DNA of 64,000 nt from Strigamia acuminata (taxonomy: Eukaryota; Arthropoda; Chilopoda; Geophilomorpha; Linotaeniidae). The position numbers and the translations under genes are program-made. A model generated the notes under the pieces. It had not been told where the DNA came from, ran no database searches, and saw nothing but the letters and a program-made list of their open reading frames with translations. The number at the start of each line of letters is the position of its first letter. Position 1 is the stretch's first letter. The stretch spans positions 1,054,001 through 1,118,000 of the forward strand of contig OX442316.1 in NCBI GenBank assembly GCA_949358305.1, read 5' to 3'. Below are positions 1 through 11,175 of this stretch, one piece after another.

Positions 1-2592
1 TCTTTCCCCGTCCAAATGTTGATTAAATGTAACTTTATAAAAATTTATAAGACATTACAACGATTGAAATTCTTATTTTTCATTTCTGTGTTTTTAGTTT
101 TAGCCATTGCATTTTTAATTATGCTGAAATATCACAAAAAATATTGCAAGCAATAACTAAGAAATTTAAATGAATCAGTTACCTGCTTTGTCAAACTGTC
201 GAATTGATGTTTAACGCGAAAAACAGTTTTGTCCTTCCGAATTTACTCCAGGATAACATTTCTCATTATTTCCTCATAATTGATTACCGGTACTTGAATC
301 TAATAAAAGTAGAGATTATAATCATTATGATGATAGTAATCATAATTACGCATTTATTTGTTATACTTTTGACTAAATAATCAATGCTTTTTCTCCTTTT
401 GTGTGTTTTATGTTCAAATATACGCCCCTTTCTTGTTACGTAACACTCCAATGTCATGGTGATCTTGATTCTTGACTGGACAATGCGTATTGGTTCATGT
501 TCACTAGCCGATTGCTGCAAATTTTTTAATATAAATCCGTTCATACTTTTATAAGGGGATAAATTATTGACACACCATTTATTTGCACACTTAATTAATT
601 AATTAATTAATTTACTTTTACACCAACTTAAAAATATTACTGCGCACAATTGAGACACTTTTGGCCTCGAGTGACAACAAAAAAAAACCCTCAGTTATAA
701 CAAGTCCCAGAATACGCCTGCACACGTTTTAGAGAATGTTGGACACATACAATTGACTTCATTCCATTTACTATCAACTATTGTAACAAGCCAGTGACGA
801 ATGAATTAATTTCCTATACTCAAAACGGCACCAATTTATAAGTTCGGTCTGCTTTCAATGTCAGCATACATACATTCGTCGTACATTCGTCGTACAAACG
901 TGCCAAAACACGCTCAAAACGTGCCAAAACACGCTCAAAACGTGCCAAAACACGCTCAAAACGTGCCAAAACATGCTAAAAAAAATATCGAAAAAACCAA
1001 ACTTCTGTAATTTAATCAATAAATGTAAATGGGGTGCATAACTATTATTAATGGTGGAAAAATAAATATGTTTAAAATTCAATAATTTATGGATTTTTTA
1101 AAATTAAAATGGGGTGCCAATAAATGGATTCCCTTTTATAATACAATTATCTTTTAGTTTAATCCATGTTTGCCTATGGATTATTCCGATATGCTATCTC
1201 AAAATATTGTTGATGTGCTCGTACTGCCAATTTTCACTTTTTCCTGTTTAATAAGAGAATTCAATTAATTTTTGATTCTATATACATGTATTTGTATTTA
1301 TAATAGTAGATAATATACGTTCAGTTTATCCTAAATATGATAATTTATTACCTATTTTACTTGGATGTGCCAATATGATCCGGTTCTCGTTGATTTCATC
1401 GCGATGTCCAGTCATGATTTTGGTGCAAATTGATCTGTCGGAATTAATAGTTTAAAATCTAGATTGTTTGGAATGTTTTTTACTTACATTAGAGGGATTT
1501 CTAGACCTCTTCTTTTGATTGTTGGCATTTTCAGAATGTTTGGAATTTATCTTCATTGTGAGTCAACACGTTTTTGTGGAGTTTTGGCTATTGACGATGT
1601 TTCTGTCCGCCATCTTTGTTTTGTGCGATATTTACTTTAACAAATACAAAATATATGTTTACATATAGAAATTAAATGCATGCCAAAGTGTTTTATAATT
1701 TAATTCTTTATTTTGAGTCATATTATTTCGAATTTATGTTTGCCTTTGTGATTCTTTTTTAATTTTGATCTTCCAAGCTCCTGATTGGACATATATAGTT
1801 ACCGTTTTTTCGACCAATCAAAACTTATTTTTAACTACATTCAAAGTCTCAAATTGTCATTTGGCGTTGATATTTGAATTACCTGTGCTTTTCTGACATA
1901 GAAAAATTATATTTTATGTTAAATTCATTTAGATTTTAAAATTTTCGAACTTTACTGCGAATTTGTATTTGGCTCGTACAGTAGTCCGTTGGGGACCTAC
2001 CTACGGAAGTCAGAAAGTAACGTTTTGTTTTGAGAATTAATGATTAGAGGGAGTTGGCAGCATTGCTGAGCCAGATGCCTATTGTTACGTGGCCCAGGGG
2101 TGAATTGGACCACGGAATTAATAAGTTACTATAGTTTACTAGCTGGCTATTAAATAAGAGAGAGTCAATGTTGAGTGAGTAAAACTAAGACTTCTTTATT
2201 CTAACTTAAATACTAAAGGATCAAGAACTGAATACCGGTAAACTCAAATAAGACACTTGACACTAAATGTAATATAAGGCATGAATAACACTATTTATAA
2301 CACCGAATTCGTCGCACCATGCACTGGCCGACTGAGCTGGGTTAGATGTCATCAGGAGAACTGAGCCAAGGTAAGTAGAATAAGTAGAACTGAGCTCTTT
2401 GTTTGTTTGTTCAACATATCAACAAAGTTAGCCCTTCACGTAACTGTGTTGGGTGCCATCTGGTGGCCGTTCGGTCAACTAAATGTAATAACAGCGTGGG
2501 AGAGACGGCCGGTTCGGCCGGTTCATGGCGCGACTCTGGCCGCGTGACACTATTGTTGCTTTTGTATATACAATTTTTGAGTGTTTTCAACA
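1..2592. other. AT-rich non-coding stretch
   Basis: No open frame here resembles a protein I recognise. The stretch holds a TTAA-rich run near 591-611 and a short tandem array near 898-979. Around 2093-2450 the sequence has the look of LTR DNA (it opens TGTTACG and holds a CTTTATT poly(A)-like patch), but I found no matching end or target duplication, so I do not call an element there. Confidence 0.6.
898..979. repeat. 21 bp tandem repeat, about 4 copies
   Basis: The unit ACGTGCCAAAACACGCTCAA(A) repeats head to tail with a 21 bp period; the last copy has changed (ACATGCTAAA). Because 21 is a multiple of three, the array stays open in translation, which explains the repetitive minus-strand frame across it. 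A related tandem doublet of CATTCGTCGTA lies just upstream at about 870-893. Confidence 0.85.
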
Positions 2593-2599
2593 ATGATTT

Positions 2600-3229
2600 T
2601 GTGACCAGCTGTTCACTCAGCCTGTGTCACTTCACTGCGACACACGGCGCTTCCAAGCTCTCGCGCACCTCGTGTTTCTCGTGCGCGACCTGGCGCGGTC
2701 CCCCGCACCAGGTGGAGCTGTCGGTCGTTGGCTCCGGCCAATTGGGAACCGGAAGTGCCCCTTCCGGAAGTGGTGGGCCCCGCAGTAGCCCGACAGTTGA
2801 TTCTTGACCAGCATGGCGAACGGTCGCTTTCCGACCTTCTTCGCAATGCCGATCGTAGTTGAGACCCGAAGGACCGACGCAGCAATGCTGTCGCCGGTCG
2901 GGACCTGAGCGTCCAACACGCCGTGTTCGCCGCACGTTCGTAAGAACGTTGCGACGACGCGGCACAAACTGCGTAAAACCGATCTCGCGTGTCATGGCGA
3001 TCTACCGATTGCCGTGACACGTGGTCAATCAGGAATAGCGGCAAAACCGCTATTACATTTGGGAAATACACCTTGAGACACCATATCATACCCCTAGACA
3101 ACAATAAAGTAATAACCAAAACCTAAACTTGTGTCTTTCGTGTATTTCGTGGATTTAATCATCGTGTGTGTTGCGTCCAGCGCCTCGCGGTCCTCCCCAG
3201 ACCACGTGGCGTCCGTCCGAACACTCACA
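2600..3229 (+). repeat. 5' LTR (630 bp)
   Basis: Starts TGTGACCAGCTG and ends ACACTCACA. It matches 9778-10407 over its whole length as far as I can read. An AATAAA signal at about 3101-3106 is in the right place for the R-U5 poly(A) site. It is much more GC-rich than the surroundings, and the minus-strand frames across it (for example 2613-3119) are not genes. Confidence 0.92.
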
Positions 3230-3233
3230 ATTG

Positions 3234-3251
3234 TGGGCCCGTCCGAGATTT
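3234..3251 (+). other. Primer binding site of the LTR element
   Basis: Four bases after the 5' LTR the sequence reads TGGGCCCGTCCGAGATTT. It begins TGG (complement of the tRNA CCA tail), and the bases that follow (TTGAACTC) continue as the complement of a tRNA T-arm. I do not know which tRNA it matches. Confidence 0.7.
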
Positions 3252-4912
3252 TGAACTCTCTGGCGAAAAATTTTTGTTTACTGATGGTGCAAAACACCAT
3301 ATTAGACAAATCTCTTTTCTTTCAAAAGAGGGGGAAACTTCTTTGGTCATGGTTGTGACAGGGGGTCAGCAAGCGAAACGGCCGCTAATCGCTGACCATT
3401 GGACCCTGATTTGACAAAAATTTTTGGCTGTGCATGTCCAGCTTGCCTGGGTAATGGCAAGCAGGGACTTACATTAGCCATACTTTCCAAAAGTCTCCTA
3501 TTTTTCTCTAGCTCAGCTTAAACAACTGGGTGGTTGGGAGGGGAATATGATTCTGAACCTTGCTTTTATTTTTATTTTCTTGGTGCGAAGCCCATGTAAA
3601 GTAATGGCACTATAACTGCAGAGTTTTGAACCTGATTAGAGGAGGAGGCGCGTTGGTGGCCACCAACAAGCCAAAACCCACAGGGGATAGGCGGTTACGC
3701 TAAAACCAATGCGGGCATAATCCAATTGCCACACTGCAGCCAATGGTTCCATTATGGGCCGGGCGAGGAAGCGTTGCAATGAACTGAGCTTTGAGCACAA
3801 AGACCTTTTGAAGACCGGGGTATTACCCGGTATCCAGGTTGCTATTACGGGGAAGTTGCATGGCATGGAACACTCAGGATGCACTGAGCGGTTGTCAATA
3901 AATGGGATCCGGGTAGCAGCGAAGTGCTGGCAAGCATGGGAAAAGTGGCTTGGAGGTTGCTGTGGCGATTCATAAGCTCTGAATTGCCCTGCTGCTGCTT
4001 AAAGTGCTGAAATACCAAGTTCATTCCGTTTAATTCCTACCCTGTCCCAAGTACTGGTCAGAAACAGTTGCAAGTTGGTGTACACAACCTAAGAACTGTG
4101 GAGACTGGGACTTGGACAGCGGGGCGGGCTGCCGGAGGTACGGGGATACCGATGGTGAAGTGCCCAAATGATACAGAGAGCTCGTTAGGGCGTAGGAACG
4201 ATATCTGTATATTCAGGTAGCTACCAGCTTTGAAAAAAGACTGGGAATCTAGCCTGTAACTTTATTTTCAATATTTTATTCACTTTTTTTAAACTTTTCG
4301 AGTTGTTACTGGTTGTGTAGAGACTGTGCTCGAACCACAGTTTTAAAGCAATCTTTGCAATTTGGAAACTTTATTTTTTTATTTACACTTATTTCATTTT
4401 TCTTTCTCTTCAATTTTTACTTCTCTATCTATTATTTTCATGGTTTCCTTGGACTCCACACCTGACAGTAGATATCATTGCAATTGAATACAAGTATTTC
4501 ATGCCGGGCGGTATACAGCACCAAATGGAAGGTGATATGGCTTCGAGATGGCAGCTGAAGGGTGGGACCCAGGGAGACTAGGGACAACAGGTGTGTTTGC
4601 CTTCTACTTTTAAAACATATCTGATTGTCCCAAACAAACAACCACTTCATTGGGATGAGCAGACATTCCAGTGTAGGCACGTTTTCTGTCGAGAAGGCAG
4701 CCTCGTGCAGACTGAGGTGAAGGCCTCAGCGTAGGCGAGCGGGCGCAATTGCTATTTTCTTGGGGCAGAAGGAGAGAACTAGTAATATCCCTGTTTATTT
4801 CTGCAGACTTCTGCTAAAAATTGTAAGTTTTGGGGTGATTTTCTTTAGGAAATTCACACATCTTTTATCATTTTTCATTGTATTTTTTTCTTATCTTTCT
4901 TCTTTTTTTGGA
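3252..4912 (+). other. Leader region of the LTR element, no coding seen
   Basis: About 1.7 kb with only short frames and no recognisable domain. The part at 3400-4250 is GC-richer than the AT-rich part that follows. It may hold packaging or leader sequence, but nothing shows this directly. Confidence 0.4.
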
Positions 4913-5049
4913 ATTCTACTTCTTTGTTGCAAAACAATAAAGTTGTGGGATTATTTTGTGTATTCTACTTCTTTGTTGCAAAACAATAAAGTTGTGGGAT
5001 TATTTTGTGTATTCTACTTCTTTGTTGCAAAACAATAAAGTTGTGGGAC
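4913..5049 (+). repeat. 49 bp tandem repeat, 2.8 copies
   Basis: The unit starts ATTCTACTTCTTTGTTGCAA and repeats exactly at 4913, 4962 and 5011. The motif CTTTGTTGCAA recurs near 7172-7182, next to the start of the second copy of the larger internal duplication. Confidence 0.9.
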
Positions 5050-5084
5050 TAATTAACGCTTTTGCGTGTCACCTTACCGTTGTT

Positions 5085-5510
5085 TTAACAATGGTAAAAA
5101 CCATTCGTTTGGTAATGTCGAAGCTTTTGGGACATGATTTGAGTGCTTTTAAAAAGTACAAAAGTCATGTTTCTTTGGAATCAGACCATTTATGATCTGG
5201 TTCTATGGCTTCTAGTACCAAACAATCACCTTCTGTTGTTTTCAAAATGTTGGTTTTTCTGCAAAAACAGAAATAATCAAATCATTTTTTGTGGTCAAAG
5301 TTTTTATTTTTTCAAAAACCAAAGATGGCGACCTGGAAACAATAGGAAAACCATGTGGAAATCTAAGATTTTTCCAGAAATTCTGGAATTTCGAGAAACT
5401 AAAAGTTTTTGGAACTCTGGGAAATAACTTCTGGGAATTTCGAACCAATCACGTGATTTATGGGGATAATGGGGGGGAGTGACATCACTAATCCCTCCCC
5501 CATGAATGGC
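5085..5510 (+). repeat. Diverged internal duplication, copy A
   Basis: This block aligns collinearly by eye with 7265-7672. Shared landmarks in order are ACAAAAGTCATGTT, GGAATCAGACCA, TGATCTGGTTCT, TTCTAGT.CCAAACAA, a run ending AAGATGGCGACC (AAAATGGCGACC in copy B), and a G-run followed by GTGACATC-CTAATCCCTC. The two copies bracket the gag-like ORF. They are far more diverged than the LTRs, so the duplication is older than this insertion. Confidence 0.75.
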
Positions 5511-5732
5511 TAAAATTCACAACATCGCTGACCTCTAATTGGTTGCAAACTAATCCTTTGCGTCCATTTTGTTTTTCTGCGGACCTGTCTTCTGGCACAG
5601 TTCGGCCAATGCCACACACCAGATCAGGCAAGCCCACGTGGAAATCGCCAAGCGACCAAAACCGTTACAAGAGAAGAAGATTCCGACGCCGATTCGAACG
5701 ATTCATCCCTGAATTTGACAATCGAAGAAGAA

Positions 5733-6917
5733 ATGGCGAATGGAGGTAATAAACCGTTGGATCAAGCAATGCTTGAGACGACATGTGAAATTTTCGATCT
5801 AAAAATTGAAAATATTACCACGTACGCTGTATGGGAAAGCGCGCTGCTTGCAGTGGCCAACCGTACAGTGGAAATCGAACATGAAGCTGATGTTGCAAAA
5901 CGACAATCAGCGGACCTTTCCGCAGAAATTGACGACCTAACCAGCCGTCTCAAAGAAACGGAAATAGCAAATCAAACCCATTTGCGATCAATAAAAACCT
6001 TGTCCGACCTGTTAACCCAACAGAAATCAGTCATGGACAACGTGACAGCGGCGGGCCAAGCAATGGTCGAAGCCGACAAAGTGGCGACCGCTGCAAAAAC
6101 AGTTGTGTCGTGCACACATTCAAGCCAACCAGTAATTGTGAACGGCAATACGCAAAACGTAACACCACAAGCAGTTACTACAAATCCGACTTTTTTGGCC
6201 TGGGTTAATACCATCGGCCAAGGAGTAGACAAACCATTAGGCGACTTTAAACCCAAAGACGCGATAACAGTATCACGCACTTTAAGCAATTTTGAATTGA
6301 GTAAGCGCGTGAATGCCATCTGTTTGGAACCGTTTCTCGGTAACAAAATGGAAGCTCACGACTTCTTAATGGATTTGAAAGGGGCTCTTGCTTTTGCAGA
6401 ACCTTCTATCAACCAGGTGCTCAAAGAGCATCTATTTAAGTTTTTCAAAGAAGAAGCAGGAACATGGTTCTCTTTGACTGCTAAAAATACTTGGCAAGAA
6501 TTTGAGAGCGATTTCCTCCTACATTTTAGGCCAAGCGACGCATTGTTACTGGCTGAAATAGACAAGATGCAACAGGCATCACATGAGTCTGCCACTCAAG
6601 TAGTGTTCAGATTGGAGAGGTTGTATACACAGCTGGCTATCCCGGTCCATGAGAGCCTACAACTCCGTAAAGTTTTGACTATTTTGCGACCGGCGGCAAG
6701 AGACATGGCACGTGCTGCATTACATGCGGAATTTACGTGGACATCTCTCAGAAAAGCTTGTGTAGCAACAGAAGCTTCGATCCTTAATGAGGAAGCGATA
6801 GCAACTTCAAAAGTTGAGAGAACAAGACTGTTTTTTCAAACTTTGATGAAACATACTGGATTGCTTGTGTGCCTTTCAGTTTGTGTAATACATCTTGTGC
6901 ATTTTAGAGGACGATAA
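5733..6917 (+). CDS. gag: Gag-like capsid protein of the LTR element
   Basis: A frame of about 395 residues from the first in-frame ATG at 5733. The N-terminal third is hydrophilic and probably coiled-coil. Residues roughly 200-340 look like the retrotransposon Gag capsid domain: a helical stretch with the pattern GTWFSL...W.EF...F...F, then a heptad-like helix. No CCHC zinc knuckle is present. The last 30 or so residues (after about 6830) are hydrophobic and unlike Gag, so the frame probably runs off the end of the retained coding sequence at a deletion junction. The same frame is open without an ATG back to 5532. An overlapping ATG at 5609 opens a frame starting MPHTRSG, a common Gag N-terminus; a single-base shift would join it to this frame. 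That link is inference. Confidence 0.7.
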   Translation: MANGGNKPLDQAMLETTCEIFDLKIENITTYAVWESALLAVANRTVEIEHEADVAKRQSADLSAEIDDLTSRLKETEIANQTHLRSIKTLSDLLTQQKSVMDNVTAAGQAMVEADKVATAAKTVVSCTHSSQPVIVNGNTQNVTPQAVTTNPTFLAWVNTIGQGVDKPLGDFKPKDAITVSRTLSNFELSKRVNAICLEPFLGNKMEAHDFLMDLKGALAFAEPSINQVLKEHLFKFFKEEAGTWFSLTAKNTWQEFESDFLLHFRPSDALLLAEIDKMQQASHESATQVVFRLERLYTQLAIPVHESLQLRKVLTILRPAARDMARAALHAEFTWTSLRKACVATEASILNEEAIATSKVERTRLFFQTLMKHTGLLVCLSVCVIHLVHFRGR

Positions 6918-7264
6918 ACAAAGTTCTAGAAACTGCACAGAACATGGACTCTTGCCTGAATTTGGACATCATCATTTATGATTGAGTCCATGACAGAGCT
7001 CCTCCAAGATCTAGGTGAAATTGAATCGATGGCTAGCACATTGAAACCGTTTTTCCTATGCCCAGAGAAGATTGATTTTTTTTTCTTTTCTCGATTTATG
7101 ACTGAGTCTAATGGGAGTTATAACCCAAAAATGACAAAGTCCAAGCAGATTCTGACTGGATGCTGACTACTCTTTGTTGCAATGCGACAAGGATTGTTTT
7201 TTTTATCTGCGCACCAACGCGGTTAAATTTATTTGTTGCAAAACAACGATAAAAGTCTCTGGTT

Positions 7265-7672
7265 TGAAAATTTAGAAGTTCTTTGGACACGATTTCGTGC
7301 CTTTTTAGGGCACAAAAGTCATGTTCTCATGGAATCAGACCAATATTTGATCTGGTTCTGAACTTCTAGTTCCAAACAAATTTCTATTTGCTTTCAAAAA
7401 ATGTTGCTTTTCTTCAGAAATGGAGAAATTTTGGCATTTATTTGGTCAATATTGTTGGTTTTTCGTAAAAATACAAAATGGCGACCAGGAAACAGTGGAA
7501 AAAACATGTGGTGATCACAGATTTTTCGGGAAAGATTTGATTTTCAAAGGTTTTTTCGAAAATCGTGGGATCTCTGAGAATTTAATTCCACAAAATTAAA
7601 TAAATTCACTACCAATGAGAGAACAGGGGGGGAAGTGACATCCCTAATCCCTCTCTCATGAACAATTACACT
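7265..7672 (+). repeat. Diverged internal duplication, copy B
   Basis: Second copy of the block described at 5085-5510. It ends with the same G-run and GTGACATCCCTAATCCCTC motif. An unrecognised 78-residue frame (7681-7917) follows it directly. Confidence 0.75.
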
Positions 7673-7680
7673 CACTACAA

Positions 7681-7917
7681 ATGAAAGTTGTTAGACCTGT
7701 GGTGGCAGACATTTTTAAAAAAGGAATGTCCCACGAGGTGAAAACAGCAGCAGTCAGAAGAAATGCATCTGCATTTGAGTTTGAGAACCAATTTGCAGAA
7801 AGAATTATGCTGTCTCTGCCTGATTCGCTCGCACTTTGTCACCCTTACGGATGCAAAAGTAGCAGCTGGCTCGAAGCAGTCTTTCTGCAAATGGATGACC
7901 AAGATGCTTTGTTTTAA
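7681..7917 (+). other. Unrecognised 78-codon frame inside the LTR element
   Basis: The frame starts at an ATG 9 bases after the internal duplication and has a protein-like composition (several Glu/Arg/Lys, two Cys near the C-terminus). I do not recognise it. It may be residual coding sequence from the deleted pol region or chance. The position, between gag and the integrase-like tail, favours a remnant. Confidence 0.25.
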
Positions 7918-8039
7918 AGACTAAGTTAGTTGTTTTTGTAAATAGGATGCTGAAAAGCACAGAAAGCAACTGCAGCACCACGAATTAGGAAATATGGTGA
8001 GCACTCAGATACGAATATTTGAGGTCACCACACGCTAAA

Positions 8040-8467
8040 AATCCACCCCTTGAGAAAAATAGCTATACCATTAGCTACGTCTCGCAAAGACCTTTTCAAA
8101 GAACCAGGTATAATCACTAAAGTGACCAATACAAATGGTTTTACAACATTGTGAAAACTCAGGAGATATTGAAGTCCCTGAAAATCAACCAAGGGATGCT
8201 GAATTGACAACAAAATTGCCAATTTCAACACAACCTTTGAATACTGGAGTAACAACTAAGTTGCCAACTCCAGCACGACCAAAAAACGCCAGTACAGCAA
8301 CCAAATTGCTAATACCGGCGCAACCATTGAATATTTTGAACCAAAATGTGGTTTTACCTTCGCCAAATGTAGTTGCACATCAAACTACAAACACTTGGCC
8401 GAAGTCACAACAAATTTCCGGTCGGCCTCAAAGAATTCGAAGACCACCGAGAAAACTGCTCGACTAA
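8040..8467 (+). pseudogene. Fragment resembling the C-terminus of Pol (integrase tail)
   Basis: In the frame entering from about 8043 the translation reads FKEPGIITKVTNTNGFTTL and stops at 8155. It continues, one base shifted, in the frame from 8135 with the pattern ENSGDIEVPENQPRD. This order (PG.I..V, then a short loop, then ENGD...N.LR) is the style of the small C-terminal domain of gypsy-type integrases. The frame ends in GRPQRIRRPPRKLLD, the kind of basic R-P-P tail with which such Pol proteins end. So a piece of pol survives here, frameshifted, while protease, RT, RNase H and the integrase core are absent. Homology is judged by eye only. Confidence 0.45.
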
Positions 8468-8482
8468 CCACCAAGGAAAAAG

Positions 8483-9394
8483 GTGAGGATGTCGAACAAA
8501 AATTCGTCATCCAAAACCCAATCACAAGTAGCGATCCCGAGCAATAACTCGATGATCAATACGAAAACTTTGGCAGAAAAGTCGAGCAAAAACTCGACAA
8601 TTAAACCAATTAACAAAGGAAGTGGGTCAAAAACCCCTTCCACACTCGAAAACCCAATGGCAAGTTCTATGGAAACTAACATTTCCACAGAGCTGCTGGA
8701 ACTTCGTTTGGCTGTCCATACGGAACATCCAACTTGGAGTGAGAAAGAAGTAAAAGACGAAGCCAAAAAGCGTCGTCAATTACGAAAATTGGCCGATTAC
8801 CAACGGCACACAAACGCCACCGCCAATACCAGGTCAAAAACACCGGCGGCGGCAACAATCACGAGCGAGACAGCCAAGACTGTTTCACCAAAATTAAAAC
8901 CGACGGAGAAAACTCCGGAAGAATTGAAAGGGATTTGGAGCCAAAAATTACCTGCCCCACTTCTCCCTTTATCATCGACAGCCCCAACCGAGGCTTGAAA
9001 TGTCACAAACTCGTTCGTTTTCCCAACGGCGAGCTCACCGCTGCAACCAGCAAGCGAACTGCTCGCTGCCGCACCAGAGACATCGACAGCTGTCGAGATG
9101 CCACCAATATCCGGCGATGTCCCGACAGATCTCGTTTTTGGCGGCGACGCTGAGGTCACGCCGATGATCATTGAAGATGTGGACACAACGATCCAGGTGC
9201 CAGAGCCCGAAGAGAGTTCTGCGCCGAAGTCGAAGTCCATCGCCGATGAGAATCGGGAAAAGAGAGCGCGCCGCCACCAGACGAAAACGCAACGAGGACT
9301 GGCAGAGAATATGTCACCGATTCGCCAGGAAGAGATAGATCAACTCGACGAATTGCCAGTGACGCCCGGAAAGTCGTTGGAGCCGAAAGAGTGA
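8483..9394 (+). pseudogene. Third ORF of the LTR element, single in-frame TGA
   Basis: One reading frame runs from the ATG at 8483 to a TGA at 9392-9394 and is broken only by a TGA at 8996-8998. Without that stop it would encode about 303 residues. Translation is hydrophilic: Ser/Thr/Asn-rich at first, a Lys/Arg/Glu helical segment near residues 75-110, a Pro/Thr-rich middle and an acidic-to-basic C-terminal part. I see no known domain. The same frame is open upstream through the integrase-like tail (stop at 8465-8467), so this could be a 3' extension of Pol, or an extra accessory ORF. It ends about 370 bases before the polypurine tract. Confidence 0.5.
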
Positions 9395-9765
9395 AATCGA
9401 AGAGTCTCGTCCAGGTCTCTTTAGACCTACAACAAGTGTTTTTATTGTACAACTACAAGTTTTTTCACATTTATTTTATTTTCAACTTACCTTTAAAGTT
9501 TTTACATTAAATAACCACGAGTTATAAGTTTAAATTCAAATAACATTTTATTCATGTTCAAAATTTACAAAGTGTTTTTTTACAAATTATTTATTATACA
9601 GTGTATTTCAAATTTTCTGTTTTTCATCCTAGGGGTAAGTGTGGTCCTTGAGTGTGTGTTTCCCGCAGTGTTTTCCTGTAAAAAGAGAAGTAATATACAA
9701 TTAACTTTTCAAACCACTTTCGTGAAGTGTGTTGTCAGTTCTCCTTCTAAGAATTACCTCTTTTT

Positions 9766-9777
9766 AGGGGGGGGAGA
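9766..9777 (+). other. Polypurine tract
   Basis: AGGGGGGGGAGA directly abuts the TGTGACC start of the 3' LTR, the expected plus-strand primer of an LTR retrotransposon. Confidence 0.85.
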
Positions 9778-10407
9778 TGTGACCAGCTGTTCACTCAGCC
9801 TGTGTCACTTCACTGCGACACACGGCGCTTCCAAGCTCTCGCGCACCTCGTGTTTCTCGTGCGCGACCTGGCGCGGTCCCCCGCACCAGGTGGAGCTGTC
9901 GGTCGTTGGCTCCGGCCAATTGGGAACCGGAAGTGCCCCTTCCGGAAGTGGTGGGCCCCGCAGTAGCCCGACAGTTGATTCTTGACCAGCATGGCGAACG
10001 GTCGCTTTCCGACCTTCTTCGCAATGCCGATCGTAGTTGAGACCCGAAGGACCGACGCAGCAATGCTGTCGCCGGTCGGGACCTGAGCGTCCAACACGCC
10101 GTGTTCGCCGCACGTTCGTAAGAACGTTGCGACGACGCGGCACAAACTGCGTAAAACCGATCTCGCGTGTCATGGCGATCTACCGATTGCCGTGACACGT
10201 GGTCAATCAGGAATAGCGGCAAAACCGCTATTACATTTGGGAAATACACCTTGAGACACCATATCATACCCCTAGACAACAATAAAGTAATAACCAAAAC
10301 CTAAACTTGTGTCTTTCGTGTATTTCGTGGATTTAATCATCGTGTGTGTTGCGTCCAGCGCCTCGCGGTCCTCCCCAGACCACGTGGCGTCCGTCCGAAC
10401 ACTCACA
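9778..10407 (+). repeat. 3' LTR (630 bp)
   Basis: Same sequence as 2600-3229, followed by the ATTT target duplication at 10408-10411. Three overlapping frames in each LTR translate to the same peptides, so few or no substitutions separate the copies. Confidence 0.92.
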
Positions 10408-10568
10408 ATTTTGCCATTCATTTTATTCGATTCAAAGAATAAACAACATTTAAGTTTTAATTCATCTGATAGAATTGAATGAAAATTATAATCCGGTTAT
10501 AGTCATTTTAGCGACGCTCATTTTAGCGATTTTCACCAAAAGAGTCCCATTTTAGCGATCACGTTTTA

Positions 10569-11175
10569 AGCTAAGTTCACATGTGCGCGTCTAGACGCGC
10601 GCGTCAAGGCCGACGCGTATAGCTGTAGACGCGCCTAGGAATCGCGAGGCTTTGCAGCGCGTGTCAACCACGCGCGTCAACCAATTTTTTGATTCCCATG
10701 CAGCACAAAAACGAAAATTGTTAAGTTGCTTAAAAAGTGATTTTTTTTGGATTTTTTTGTTGATTATTAATTTTAAGAATATTTAATTGTTTTTTAAAGT
10801 GGGAAAAGTTAAAAATTTGGTGGGTTTTTGTGTTTTGCTTGCTCGACGGGAAATTGCAATCTCCCGGGCCGCAGCAGGCGAGCATTGAGCGGCATGTAAT
10901 TTCCGCGCGCACCGTCGAAACGATTGTATTTGTTTATGAACTCTTTTTTTCTTGTATTGTTTTTCGTGTATTGTTTTGTATTGTTTTGTATTGTTTTGTA
11001 TTGTTTTCAATGTAAAAATCAGTGATTTCACTGGAAAACGAAGGTGGCAACGCGTGGTCGCGCGCGTCAAAGTTGAATATTTTCAACTTTTGGCGTTCGC
11101 GCGATTTCGGGGAATTTGTCCACTCGCGTCGAACGCGCGAAACGCGCGCGTCAACGCGCACATGTGAACTTAGCT
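10569..11175. mobile_element. Nested MITE, TTA target duplication (PIF/Harbinger-like)
   Basis: The ends are inverted: AGCTAAGTTCACATGTGCGC at the left and its complement at 11156-11175. Both are flanked by TTA (10566-10568 and 11176-11178), the target preferred by PIF/Harbinger elements. The subterminal DNA is full of ACGCGCG motifs in both orientations. A run of TATTGTTTTG repeats lies at about 10965-11010. There is no coding capacity. Confidence 0.75.

Larger units (their letters stand above)
2600..10407 (+). mobile_element. LTR retrotransposon, Ty3/gypsy-like, pol-deleted
   Basis: Two direct repeats (2600-3229 and 9778-10407) begin TGTGACC and end CTCACA. They are flanked by the 4 bp duplication ATTT (2596-2599 and 10408-10411). 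A tRNA-like primer binding site follows the left repeat and a G-rich polypurine tract precedes the right one, so the element reads on the plus strand. The 6.5 kb interior holds a gag-like ORF, a fragment resembling the integrase C-terminus, a third long frame with one stop, and no protease, reverse transcriptase or RNase H. Open frames inside the two LTRs translate identically, which points to recent insertion. Assignment to Ty3/gypsy rests on the gag style, the 4 bp duplication and the integrase tail; a large-derivative (LARD-like) label also fits. Confidence 0.88.

Noticed and set aside
2093-2450. Possible third solo LTR starting TGTTACG
   Set aside because: The start and an internal CTTTATT patch look right, but no matching CGTAACA end or target duplication was found.
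2613-3119. 168-codon minus-strand frame, with an exact twin at 9791-10297
   Set aside because: Both copies lie within the two LTRs; the duplication is that of the LTR, not of a gene.
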